Below are positions 52,912 through 63,012 of a stretch of 64,000 bases of DNA, in pieces. The DNA lies in contig NC_056755.1 of assembly GCF_018687715.1 (NCBI RefSeq), positions 14,772,001-14,836,000 on the forward strand. Reading direction: 5' to 3'. This DNA comes from Carya illinoinensis. Lineage: Eukaryota > Streptophyta > Magnoliopsida > Fagales > Juglandaceae. The position numbers and the translations under genes are program-made. Position 1 is the first letter of the stretch. Every line of letters starts with the position of its first letter. A model generated the notes under the pieces. It saw only the letters and a program-made list of their open reading frames with translations, was not told the DNA's origin and made no database searches.

Positions 52912-54700
52912 CGAGTGTATTCAGCAGTGCTGTGCTAAATATTGGATCCTGCATATTGTTTCAGCCCGAGATCGAATGCTGGATATTCCATATTCCAGTA
53001 GTACTAGACTGCTATATATATAAATATATTCAACTCGAGTACTGTTGAAGATATATATGAAAAGATTAACAAGGCAATAAATATATTCAGAAGCTCATGT
53101 ACGTACGTTAAGCATGCATCATGTGAACTCCAATTGTTTTTCTAATTAATCTTACAAATTAAGAGATCGATCACTACATTCTAGATTAAGGACCACGTAG
53201 CTTTTTTGTTCCTTCCCTTTGTATCTGTACGTAATTATATATTCTGAAATAATACTATAATTTGTTTGCGATCATCGATCTGGTTTTCATGCGAGCATGT
53301 TTCTCCTTTACCCTGCATGCAGTAAGAATTACGTACCAAGAATATGCTTTAATTTTCATCACTACTTGGCGTGCTAATTAAGAACCCTAACACAAAACTT
53401 ATTCTTCCAAGTCCGCGTGAGGGGTACGGTTTGCGTGCCAATATTAATTACGTACAGCAGTACCGCATGCATGCATGCGTTAACTATCATTAACAATAGA
53501 ATTAAGTAGTGCTTTTAATTTGGACCCTTTGAATAGTGACAATGAATACATATATATATGTATATATATATATAAACGCGGGTACTAGTGCATACAATGT
53601 CGTAACTTCTCTAGCTTGGCCAAACGTCTTCTTTTAAAATATTGAATTAATTACATTAATTGGTTTTAATTATTTAATTAACATTTTTGTTAAAAAAATC
53701 AAAATATATCATTTAGATTATCTTATGGAAAGAAAAAGTGATTTTGTTTAATATTATTCTAAGGTATCATATATATTTCATCATTTCAGATTTACTATAG
53801 TTTTTTTATTTGATGTAACAATTATATCATATCCAAAATAGAGCGTGATATTCAGTGATAATTTGAAAATTCTTCACTATTTATACACCATAAATTTCTA
53901 ATAATTTTTTTTCTAAAATCGTTTGTTAATTCTAAATTAACAATTAGATCTAGAGTGGTGAAAAAGACTCATATTAGGCTATTAAGAATCTTTTTTTAAA
54001 GGAAAAAAAAATCAAATTCTATTGGATTATGAGATCTTTTATCCTTTTGGAGCCAAAAAAAAATATTTGGGATTGATTTAGATTGAGAGATGAGATAAAA
54101 TGATTTTATATGAGAGTTGAATAAAATATTATTATAATATTAGTATTATTTTAAATTTAAAAAAAAGATTAAATTAAGATTTAAAAAAATTGAATTATTT
54201 ATTATATTTTATATAAAAATTTGATAAAATTATAATAATGAGTTCTAAATCTAAGCAGATCCTTGATCCGGGGGGTGGTGACAGTGATCAACTTTAATGA
54301 GATGGATTGCCAATTTTGGTCAAAATTAAATTATGGCTGATACTGTGTAGGCTCGAGGTCAAAAATACTAAAATTGTAGCCGTTACTCTCTTTTTTTTTT
54401 TTTTTGTTTTTTTTTTTTTTTAAATACTAGCTGACGAGCCGTTACGTTGGATCCCGTTCAAATTCCGGTAGCTAAAATCCAAGCGGGCCCATCCATTTAC
54501 GAACCCAAACCTGAAGCGATAGTCGGTGACATTGCCGCCAGTTCACCTTCCCTCATCGATCTCCCTGTTACAGAGATAACAAGGCTCGTGCCCATGTCCT
54601 AATCCTTCCACGAAACTTCCCTCACCGGACAACCAACAACCGCACAAAGAGTGACTCTTTTGTTCCCTACGGTACCCAGTACCATATCGTAGTGCCTCTC
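52912..54700. other. No gene recognised; AT-rich spacer
   Basis: Intergenic DNA rich in A/T, with a (TA)n microsatellite at 53549-53574, the CATGCATGCATGCG phrase near 53468, and T-runs at 54390-54421. The part after about 54430 has a more mixed, GC-richer composition and probably contains the promoter and transcription start of the OSCA-like gene. Confidence 0.5.
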
Positions 54701-55047
54701 TGAAAGAAACAAACGGCACTACGTACGCTTCTTGCTGCTCTCATTCGGCTCTGTTTTCCGAGGAATCTTTTTCGCTTCAAGGACCACTTCTCATTGATAG
54801 TAAACGCTGCGTTTCTGCTCTGTTTTCTGAGGAATCTTGTGAACTTTCTGCCTGAGGGAATGAAGAACGTGGAATTCCAGCATTGAACCTGAAAACGTTG
54901 TGTTTGCAGCTCTGGTACTTGACTTTCCTCCTTTTCTGAGCAGAGATCGTAGAGATAGAGAGGTAAGACTATGAAAAATTTTGTGCTTTCTGTTGGATCC
55001 AATGGCTGATTGGCTGCTGAGAAAATAGAGGAAAGTTAGGACATGAT

Positions 55048-55079
<32 letters not shown>

Positions 55080-56000
55080 GTTTCTCAATTTCAAACTCCA
55101 ACGACCGGTGGTAAAAGTGTCGTCTGTTTGGCTGCTAAGAAAATGAACTTTTGGTTTTCACTTGTTCTGTATTTGTAAGTGTATATATCTATCTATATCC
55201 ATACTTCTTTTTTCTCTCTATTATTCTTAACCTTTCAAGAACTGACTAGTTGAATCCCTTGGCTAAGAAAAAGAGGGGAACTATAAGAAAAAAAATATAT
55301 ATATATATATTTATATATATATTCATCGGCTCAACCCGGACGAATCAAATACCTTTCCTCATCATCTACAGGAAAAAAAAATGCCTTCTTTCTTCACTGT
55401 TATTGCTTAATCAAATAACCAACAATCGAACTTTATGAAACGCTCAATTTGGCTGCTGAAAGGTGGAACAATTTTTGAATGTTAAGATTTATGATTGTTA
55501 TTCCAGTGGAATTTTTATTTTATGATTTATTTCTTTGTTGCATTTTCTCGGCACCCAAACAGACGTGTAAGTTCCAGTCTTGTGACTAGTTTCCAGGCTT
55601 TCTGCGCACACAAAAACACACATGTATGTATGTATATGTATGCGCGCGAGCGTATTCTTACATATTTATCGTAATGTATTCTCGTTTTCTTTATCTATTA
55701 TTTAATTCCTACAGGTTGATCTGCATACCCTATATGTTGTTAAAGGTGATAGACCGTTCTAAATAAATCACCGAAAGCGAAAGTAGTTGTTGTTCAAAGT
55801 CAAACCATACTTTTTGGCTGCAATTAAGACTTGAATTTATTTTTAAACTCTTCCATGGAGATCCACTCTACTTCACCAAAAATATGCTGTGTGCAAAATG
55901 GTGCCCTGTGGGTTTTCTTGAGCTTGAGATTACCTTATTATTTATTTATTTATTTTTTTTTCAGAAATTAAATTATCATTGTGTTTTTGAGGAGCTCATA
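54701..56000 (+). promoter_or_regulatory. 5' leader of the OSCA/CSC1-like gene with a 1.0-kb leader intron
   Basis: A non-coding first exon ends GATAGAGAG|GTAAGA at 54962. The acceptor TTTTTTTTCAG at 55954-55964 starts the second exon, which reads 35 nt of leader before the ATG at 56000. The intron (54963-55964) holds a 28-base T-run (55049-55076) and a TA-rich microsatellite (about 55296-55322). The leader exon contains GCTCTGTTTTCYGAGGAATCTT twice, near 54748 and 54818. The transcription start is not placed. Leader introns are common in plant channel genes and often raise expression. Confidence 0.65.
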
Positions 56001-58439
56001 TGGCTACACTCAAAGATATAGAAGTTGCAGCAGCTATCAATATCCTCACTGCATTTGCTTTCTTTGTGGCATTTGCCATACTCCGTCTTCAACCCGTCAA
56101 TGATAGGGTCTACTTTCCAAAATGGTATCTGAAGGGTTTAAGGAGCAGTCCACTGAACAGTGGTGCATTAGTAGGCAAGTTCGTCAACTTGGACTTCAGG
56201 TCATATGTCAGGTTTTTGAACTGGATGCCTGCTGCATTGAAAATGCCAGAACCTGAGCTAATTGACCATGCAGGGTTGGATTCTGCTGTTTACTTGAGGA
56301 TCTACTTAGTAGGGTACTCTCTTAAAGATCATTTCTCGATCAATAGCTTGCATGGCCTGCTATGTTGGAATTTGAGTGTCCTTTCTATAGTCTAATAGTC
56401 ATTCTACGTTTTAACTGAATATCTCTCTTTGCTTCAGACTTTTGTTTGTTATTGTGTTCTCTAGGACTGATTCTACCATTTCTGCTGTCAAAGTGCAGGC
56501 TAAAAATTTTTGTTCCTATTACATTCCTGGCTTTTGCAATCATGGTACCTGTTAATTGGACCAATGGCACCTTGGAGCACTCGAATTTAACTTATAGTGA
56601 CATAGATAAGCTTTCTATTTCAAATATCCCAATTGGATCTGATAGGTATGCAGAATTTTCCATCGCTATCCTGATCAAATATTGTACATAAACTTTTGTT
56701 CAAAGTAGCTGTCCTATCCTACAATTTTCACTTATTAGTAATGAATCTTCTCCTCTTGATGTTTTGCATTAGAAATTGTAACGTTATTGAAATGTATCTC
56801 AATTCAAAGTTATATGACCTTTTTTCGCAAGTCCATATGAAATTTGAATGATGTGACTGGGTCAGTAAGTTTGATACATATATTTACTGTCCTTCTCAGA
56901 ATGTAACATATAAATCCACTATCATCTGACCATTAGGTCGGTCGTCGATTTTTTTTTCTCATTCTAATGACTGCCTCTTTTTTGGGTAAAGACTATAAAA
57001 GATACTAGATATTCTACTACTCGTATTTTCTCAACAACATTTAATATAAATGGGAAACTAGTGTACTGGGTTATAGAGTGGACAATGAAGCATGCATACA
57101 TTTGGCCTACTCTGCAATAACATTCCACTCTCCCGTGAAACCTTTCAATTAATGGTCAAAGTTATTTGTTGCAGATTTTGGACTCATTTGGTAATGGCTT
57201 ATGCTTTTAGCTTCTGGGCATGCTATGTTTTGAAAAAGGAGTATGCAATAGTTGCATTGATGAGGTTACATTTTCTCGCATCAGAACAACGGCGCCCCGA
57301 TCAGTTTACAGTAAGCTCAAACATATTGTATCATCAAATTGTGTGATATGGGTTGTCAGGCCAACCTCTTCTAGCACGATATTTAAGTAATGTCATCTGA
57401 ATGGGTGAGGTAGGGCTGGTCTGGGGGGTATTGGCCAAGAAAATGTAATTTTTGTTAGCAGTGATCCCTTTACAATTTTTTTTTTTTTTTTGGTTAGAAA
57501 TGATCCCTTTACATAGTCGTAGGTAAATATGAAAAGGGTATAAATGGATACACACTCTCAAGTATTTTACCCTTTCCATATTCTATCTTATGTACACAGA
57601 ATTCAATCACTTTGAGCAGTCTCGAGGGACAGATTAAGGGAACAATCGAAGTAGTCAGATGTTGGATGTCTATAATTTTTTTTTGTAAGTTAAAATGTTT
57701 GCGTTGACCCTTATATGGCACCCATGCGGCTCGAGGACGTGAATCCATGGTTGAGGAATAAGACATTGTTGATTTGCTGTTGTAAACTAATGAAGAGCAT
57801 GAATATCAAGGATAAGGGTAGAGGGGTGAAGATTGAAGAAGATTCAAGTGGTGCAATCCTCTGGTTAAGATTTGAGGGCTTAATTTGTGAAGGGATCAAA
57901 AAACATGTTATCATAGAAGGGCAGTTCACTAGGCTGAAAATATAAGTTCCAGCCAGTTGGCAATTAGGCCAGATGGCACGTTGTCATCAATTGTAATTTC
58001 TATCATACTTAAACGAGTAAAGTAGATGGTAGGGTTATACTGCTACAGTTATTTGAAGTTGGGGGTGTCAATTGAACAAAATGAGTGTCCAATGGCGACT
58101 TCGCATGAGGAGATAGTTTCAGGCAATAAAATGTAATTCACCGGTGATGAATTCTCTCTATGACTGATATACAAATATTGTATGTCTATGCAGCCATGAA
58201 TAGGGTGAAATGTAATGAGCTAGAACTCATCTATATGGCACGTTTACAGTGGTAACCATTAGTATCATTTGAGTTGAAATGCTTCCAAACCTTATGGCTA
58301 CGTTGCTTCTTGTTGAATTTTAATTTTTTTTTCCACGCAGGTACTAGTAAGAAATGTACCACCAGATCCTGATGAGTCAGTTGACGAGCTTGTGGAACAC
58401 TTTTTTCTGGTCAACCATGAACACTATCTCACCCATCAG
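56000..58439 (+). CDS. OSCA/CSC1-like osmosensitive calcium-permeable channel, N-terminal 232 aa (gene continues beyond window)
   Basis: Coding exons 56000-56313, 56499-56645, 57175-57310 and 58341-58439, all GT-AG, phases 2, 2, 0, 0, giving 232 residues of a protein usually near 770. The first membrane helix is at about residues 11-32 (INILTAFAFFVAFAILRLQ), followed by the conserved YFPKWYLKGLR and the cytosolic loop. The second helix is near 106-124 (LKIFVPITFLAFAIMVPVNW) and the third at about 155-175 (FWTHLVMAYAFSFWACYVL). The start of the cytosolic PHM7/RRM-like domain follows (RRPDQFT, then VLVRNVPPDPDESV). This matches the RSN1-TM plus PHM7_cyt architecture of OSCA1-type channels, which open on hyperosmotic or mechanical stress at the plasma membrane. 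The donor at 58440 leads to an intron containing Copia-2; later exons would lie past 64000. Confidence 0.9.
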
Positions 58440-59079
58440 GTTTGATGCTGCAATATTTCTGCATACAAGCGGATACAATGAACGAACAAACTCTCATGGA
58501 ATACATGAATACATTTGCTCACACACACGGATACATGCATATGAACTAGAAAAAAATTGAGAAGATCTGCATATCTTCGTAGATGCATATGCCCATATAG
58601 AGAGAAACATACATCCCTGCGTTTGATAATGAAGGTACAAACATAGTTTGAAGTGTTGTTAGAGTCTACATGCATATATAATTCTAATGAATGGTGATTT
58701 TGTTGCCTGCACATGTTCACAATTCCAATTTTTAGGAACTTGGTTTGCATCTTCATCTCAAGGATAGTAGTGGGGTCGGTGTGATATGCGTATAGAGTGG
58801 GGGGTTATAGTCATTACTATGGTTTGATATACATCATTCTATCCGATACTCCTAACAAAGAAAACTGACTGGTAATGGTCGATGTTGCTGAGATCCTCTA
58901 TATTTTTAGACCCTCTCAATTCATTGTAGTGCTTCTGAGTTTGCCAAGTTTAGAGTTCACCTTCACAATTTTGTTTTTGAGCCATTTGAGGTATTAGCTC
59001 AAGCATATAGATGGTAGGCACATTTTTTTGGCTTGGCTGCTTTCTTTTCCTGATAAGTAATAAAAATATCACCCGTGCT
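58440..59079. other. Intronic DNA of the OSCA-like gene; no other feature seen
   Basis: Sequence following the last visible donor site. I found no further OSCA exon here (the next should begin with Val-Val-Tyr-Asn-like coding). Short ORFs lack motifs. Confidence 0.5.
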
Positions 59080-59557
59080 GCACAGAAGGCACAATCCATG
59101 TTACACAGGATTTAAGAGAGACATTCATCTAGGCAGAGGAAAAGATACAAGAAACTCATGAACATTCAAACGCCTGAAAGTCAAAGAAGGTTCTTTTGGC
59201 TTCTTTATACACATATCCATTAAACAATCTGTAACAGAATGAAGGAAAAGGACGAGAGTGCTCAGAGAGCATGAGGCATGGAATTCTGGAAAGGTGCTCT
59301 GTTATTCTATTGTATACTGTGCACGATACAAGCAGGTACTTATACACATATTGCCTAACAAACTAACTGACTTACATACTAAAAAAAAGAAGGCATCTTA
59401 ATATGGAAATATGTACAACTAATAATGAAAAGAATATTCAACATAATAAAGGAGAAGTGTAGCGTAGCTGGTCATCCTTCTTCAGACCTTAGTATTTCTT
59501 CTAAACGGCATGTAGCTGCTATAGGTGGATGACGACCTACAGCTTCATTATGTAATA
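59080..59557 (-). repeat. 3' LTR of Copia-2 (approximate)
   Basis: Follows the purine tract in minus-strand sense. The inner border near 59557 is set by that tract. The outer border is uncertain because the partner LTR is not in the window; TGCACAGAAGG at about 59086 is one candidate end. Confidence 0.5.
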
Positions 59558-61649
59558 GCCCCCCGCAAGATGGAGAATAGAGATTCACTATTCCCATCTT
59601 GGATAAATTACTTTGTAGAAGATAAGATGGCAACGCCTTTGTAAAGATGTCAGCTAGCTGGTATTGGGATGCAATATGAGCTGTGGTGACAGCTCCTTCT
59701 TGAATTTTATCCCTTATTAGGTGACAATCCAACTCAATATACTTAGTCCGTTCATGGAAGACCGGATTGGCAGCTATGTGTAGAGTGGCTTGGTTGTCAC
59801 AATAAAGTACTGCAGCTTGTGGATGTGGAATTCTAAGATCATAAAGTAAGTAGCGCAACCAAGTAAGTTTGGAACAAGTGGCTGCCATGGAACGGTACTC
59901 GGCTTCAGTTGATGAACAAGATACTACAGTTTGCTTTTTTGTTTTCCAAGAAACAAGGGAATCACCAAGAAGAAGGATACAATATCCGGTAGTAGATCGA
60001 CGAGTATCAGGGCATGAAGCCCAATCCGAGTCACAATAGGCTTTGAGCTGAAGTTGAGAGGTAGATGGCAGCAAAATACCTTGTCCCGGGGCAGCTTTGA
60101 TATATCTCAGCACTTTGTGAACAATGACAGAGTGTTCAGTCCTTGGATTGTCCATAAATTGACTAAGGAGTTGCACAACATAGCATAAATTAGGCCGAGT
60201 GAGGGTGAGATACAATAAGCGACCAATGAGCCTTCTATAAGAGCTGGGATCTGAAATGGGGTCGCCAGAATCCTTGCTCAACTTAAAATTCTGGTCAATG
60301 GGCAGCTTGGTGGGTTTGCTGCCAAGGGTTCCTGAGTCAGCCAAAATATCCAATGCATATTTGCTTTGGCATATGTGAATTCCTTTAGAAGATCGGGCAA
60401 CTTCCAAGCCAAGAAAATAGCATAAAGGGCCAAGATCCTTGATGTTAAATTGACTATTAAGGAAAGACTTGAGAGCTGTGATGGTTGTGGAACAATTTCC
60501 AGCCACAATAATATCATCTACATAGACTAATAAGGCAGTAAATGCAGTACCATCAAGCTTGGTAAACAGGCTATAGTCAGCTCTAGATTGCTGAAAACCA
60601 AAAGCAATAAGAGATGAGGAGAATTTTGAGTACCATTGTCTTGAGGCTTGCTTAAGGCCATAAAAGCTCTTAAGTAACTTGCATACTTGTTGAGGTCCTC
60701 CTTTGTTGTATCCCGGGGGTTTACGCATGTAAATTTCCTCTGCTAAATCACCATGGAGAAAAACGTCGTTAACATCAAATTGATGAAGAAACCATCCTTG
60801 AATGGCTGCCACCGAGAGCAAAACCCGAACTGTCACAAGTTTAGCTACCGGAGAAAAAGTCTCCATGTAATCTATACCCTCTTGTTGTGTAAAACCTTTG
60901 GCAACAAGTCTTGCCTTTAATCTCTCAACTGACCTATCAGATTTAAACTTAGTTTTGTATACATACTTGCAGTCAATGGCATCTTTTCCAAGAGGTAAAT
61001 CAGTGATAATCCAAGTTCGGTTCTGTTCTAAAGCTTCCAGCTTAATATTCATGGCCTGACACCAGCCAGGGTGTTCCACAGCTTGCTTGTAGGTTTGAAG
61101 TTCAAACACAGTGGAAATGGAAGTGGAAAAAGCACTAAAGGTAGGTGAAAATTTATGGTAAGAAAGAAATCTTGATAGTGAACAGGGATTACCATTAGGA
61201 AGTGCAGAAACCTTGGATAACGATTGACCTGCAGCTGAAAATGAGGCCTGGTCACAATGGAAGTCTTGCAAGTACTGGGGAGCTCTTCTTGATCTAGTCG
61301 ACCTGCGAGGTGGTGGAGTATTGGATGGGCTTGGGAGTGGTGGAGATGGAGGAGAATTGATGGGAGATGTAGGAGAGGATGTAGTGGGAAGAGGTGGTGA
61401 TATGACTTCTAGGAGGACAGTGGGATTGGAGGGTGGATTTGGAGTGGGAAAATCAATATTATTAGGTAAAGGTTGGGAGAAAACAAAGTTGGGATTAGAG
61501 GATGTGGTAGAAGGAGGAATGGGCAAGGATTGAAAAGGGAATATTGACTCATGGAAAATAACATCCCGAGAGATGAAAATAGTTTTGGAGTCAATGTCAA
61601 GGAGTTTGTACCCTTTGGTACCAAAGGGGTAACCAAGAAAAATGCACAT
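59472..61649 (-). CDS. Copia-2 reverse transcriptase - RNase H (725-codon open frame)
   Basis: The frame opens after the integrase core with the hinge region (GYPFGTKGYKLLDIDSKT, then FISRDVIFHE) and a Pro/Ser-rich linker ending RRSTRSRRAPQYLQDF. The RT follows: WCQAMNIKLEALEQNRTW, then LVAKGFTQQEGIDY, then FDVNDVFLHGDL, then the catalytic LLVYVDDIIVAGN (near 60515), then RRLIGRLLYLTLTRPN. RNase H follows: AYCDSDWASCPDTRRSTTGY, then STEAEYRSMA, then LYCDNQATLHIAANP. The stop at 59472 lies about 85 nt past the polypurine tract, so the last residues are read from the LTR. All catalytic Asp/Glu seen are intact. The start Met is only the first in the frame; the natural product is a polyprotein. 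Confidence 0.92.
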   Translation of the reverse strand: MCIFLGYPFGTKGYKLLDIDSKTIFISRDVIFHESIFPFQSLPIPPSTTSSNPNFVFSQPLPNNIDFPTPNPPSNPTVLLEVISPPLPTTSSPTSPINSPPSPPLPSPSNTPPPRRSTRSRRAPQYLQDFHCDQASFSAAGQSLSKVSALPNGNPCSLSRFLSYHKFSPTFSAFSTSISTVFELQTYKQAVEHPGWCQAMNIKLEALEQNRTWIITDLPLGKDAIDCKYVYKTKFKSDRSVERLKARLVAKGFTQQEGIDYMETFSPVAKLVTVRVLLSVAAIQGWFLHQFDVNDVFLHGDLAEEIYMRKPPGYNKGGPQQVCKLLKSFYGLKQASRQWYSKFSSSLIAFGFQQSRADYSLFTKLDGTAFTALLVYVDDIIVAGNCSTTITALKSFLNSQFNIKDLGPLCYFLGLEVARSSKGIHICQSKYALDILADSGTLGSKPTKLPIDQNFKLSKDSGDPISDPSSYRRLIGRLLYLTLTRPNLCYVVQLLSQFMDNPRTEHSVIVHKVLRYIKAAPGQGILLPSTSQLQLKAYCDSDWASCPDTRRSTTGYCILLLGDSLVSWKTKKQTVVSCSSTEAEYRSMAATCSKLTWLRYLLYDLRIPHPQAAVLYCDNQATLHIAANPVFHERTKYIELDCHLIRDKIQEGAVTTAHIASQYQLADIFTKALPSYLLQSNLSKMGIVNLYSPSCGGLLHNEAVGRHPPIAATCRLEEILRSEEG

Positions 61650-61662
61650 GCGACCTCGGGGA

Positions 61663-62979
61663 TCAATTTTTTTCTACCATGGGAAAGGGTAGAAGCAAAA
61701 CAAAGGGAACCAAAAACTTTGAGGTGAGAATAAGTGGGTGGAATGTGGAATAAAAGTTCAAAAGGAGTTTTGTTCTTGAGAAGAGGACTGGGGTTCTATT
61801 TATTAAGTAGGTTGCTGTCAACACACAATCATTCCAATATGCAAGTGAGAGACCAGCTTGGAGTTTTAAAGCACGAGCCACATTAAGTATGTGTTGGTGC
61901 TTTCTCTCAACAATTCCATTTTGTTGAGGAGTGACAACACAAGTGGTGTGATGCACAATTCCTTTGGAATTAAAAAAATCTGTCATAAGGAATTCTTTCC
62001 CATTGTCAGTTCTCAATATTTTGATTTTCAGTTCAAATTGGGTCTCAACAAGATTAGAGAAAGCTTCAATTGTTTTTCTTATTTCTGATTTACTTTTGAG
62101 AAGGTACAACCATGTACTTCTAGTGAAATCATCCACTAAAGTAAGGAAAAATTTAGAACCATCATAAGCAAGAGTCGAACATGGTCCCCATAGATCGCAA
62201 TGCACTATTCCAAAGGGTTTTGAGGTTTTGTGTATGCTGTGAGAAAATGGAAGTCGATGTAACTTGGCCAATGGACAAATGCAACAAGACTTTTCATTAG
62301 AGATAATATTCTGTTTTACAATTGGATCCAAAATTAAATACAAAACAGGAAATGAAAGATGACCTAGGCGACAATGCCATAGGTTAGTGACACTAACAGG
62401 ACTCAATACAGATGCAGAAATTGAAGATTTGGCAAGGGAAAAATGTGATAGAGTGGTAGCTAGAGTGGAAGGAGAGACTGTAGTTCTAAGCAGGTGGTAG
62501 AGACCATTCCTCACTTCACCCTTCCCAATCGTTATCCAAGATAAAAGGTTCTGAATGAAACAAAAATCAGAGAAGAAAATTAGGCAACATGTGAGTGTAG
62601 CAGTTAATTTCTTGGCTGAAAGAAGATTAAATTGAAAAGAAGGGACACATAAAACATCCGTGAGAAAAATTGAGGGTGTGAGTTGGACACATCCAATGTG
62701 AGTGACAGGGACTTCAATCCCATTTGGTAGTTTGACAGAATAAGAAACTTGTGCAGTGATTTTTGTGAAGGATGAGGTGCAGCAGACCATATGGTCTGTT
62801 GCACCAGTGTCTATGATCCAAGGAGTGTCTCGGGTGTGCAATAATTTGTGTGTGGATGTGGATAAACAAAAAGAAATATCAGAAAGGTTAGAAGTCAAAG
62901 CTGAATGAATGTTGGACTGAATTTGATTAGCTGATGGCTGAGCAGCAATGGGAGACTCCCTCGGCTGAAGTAGGGCCAT
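61663..62979 (-). CDS. Copia-2 protease - integrase (438-codon open frame)
   Basis: Contains the protease site [12 protein letters not shown] with the catalytic DTGA intact, the pre-integrase zinc site CRLGHLS to CCICPLAK, and the integrase core with Asp in IVHCDLWGP, Asp in LRTDNGKEF and Glu in [12 protein letters not shown]. The last roughly 40 codons are out of frame because of a one-base loss near 61790; the family sequence continues in the frame of the RT reading. The first Met is internal to the polyprotein: the same frame extends upstream to the TGA that separates it from gag. Confidence 0.9.
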   Translation of the reverse strand: MALLQPRESPIAAQPSANQIQSNIHSALTSNLSDISFCLSTSTHKLLHTRDTPWIIDTGATDHMVCCTSSFTKITAQVSYSVKLPNGIEVPVTHIGCVQLTPSIFLTDVLCVPSFQFNLLSAKKLTATLTCCLIFFSDFCFIQNLLSWITIGKGEVRNGLYHLLRTTVSPSTLATTLSHFSLAKSSISASVLSPVSVTNLWHCRLGHLSFPVLYLILDPIVKQNIISNEKSCCICPLAKLHRLPFSHSIHKTSKPFGIVHCDLWGPCSTLAYDGSKFFLTLVDDFTRSTWLYLLKSKSEIRKTIEAFSNLVETQFELKIKILRTDNGKEFLMTDFFNSKGIVHHTTCVVTPQQNGIVERKHQHILNVARALKLQAGLSLAYWNDCVLTATYLINRTPVLFSRTKLLLNFYSTFHPLILTSKFLVPFVLLLPFPMVEKN

Positions 62980-63012
62980 TAATTGTTGATACTGGGATTT
63001 AGTTAAACCAAC

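Noticed and set aside
61321..61533. Gly/Val-rich plus-strand ORF
   Set aside because: Antisense shadow of the Pro/Ser-rich linker of the Copia-2 polyprotein.
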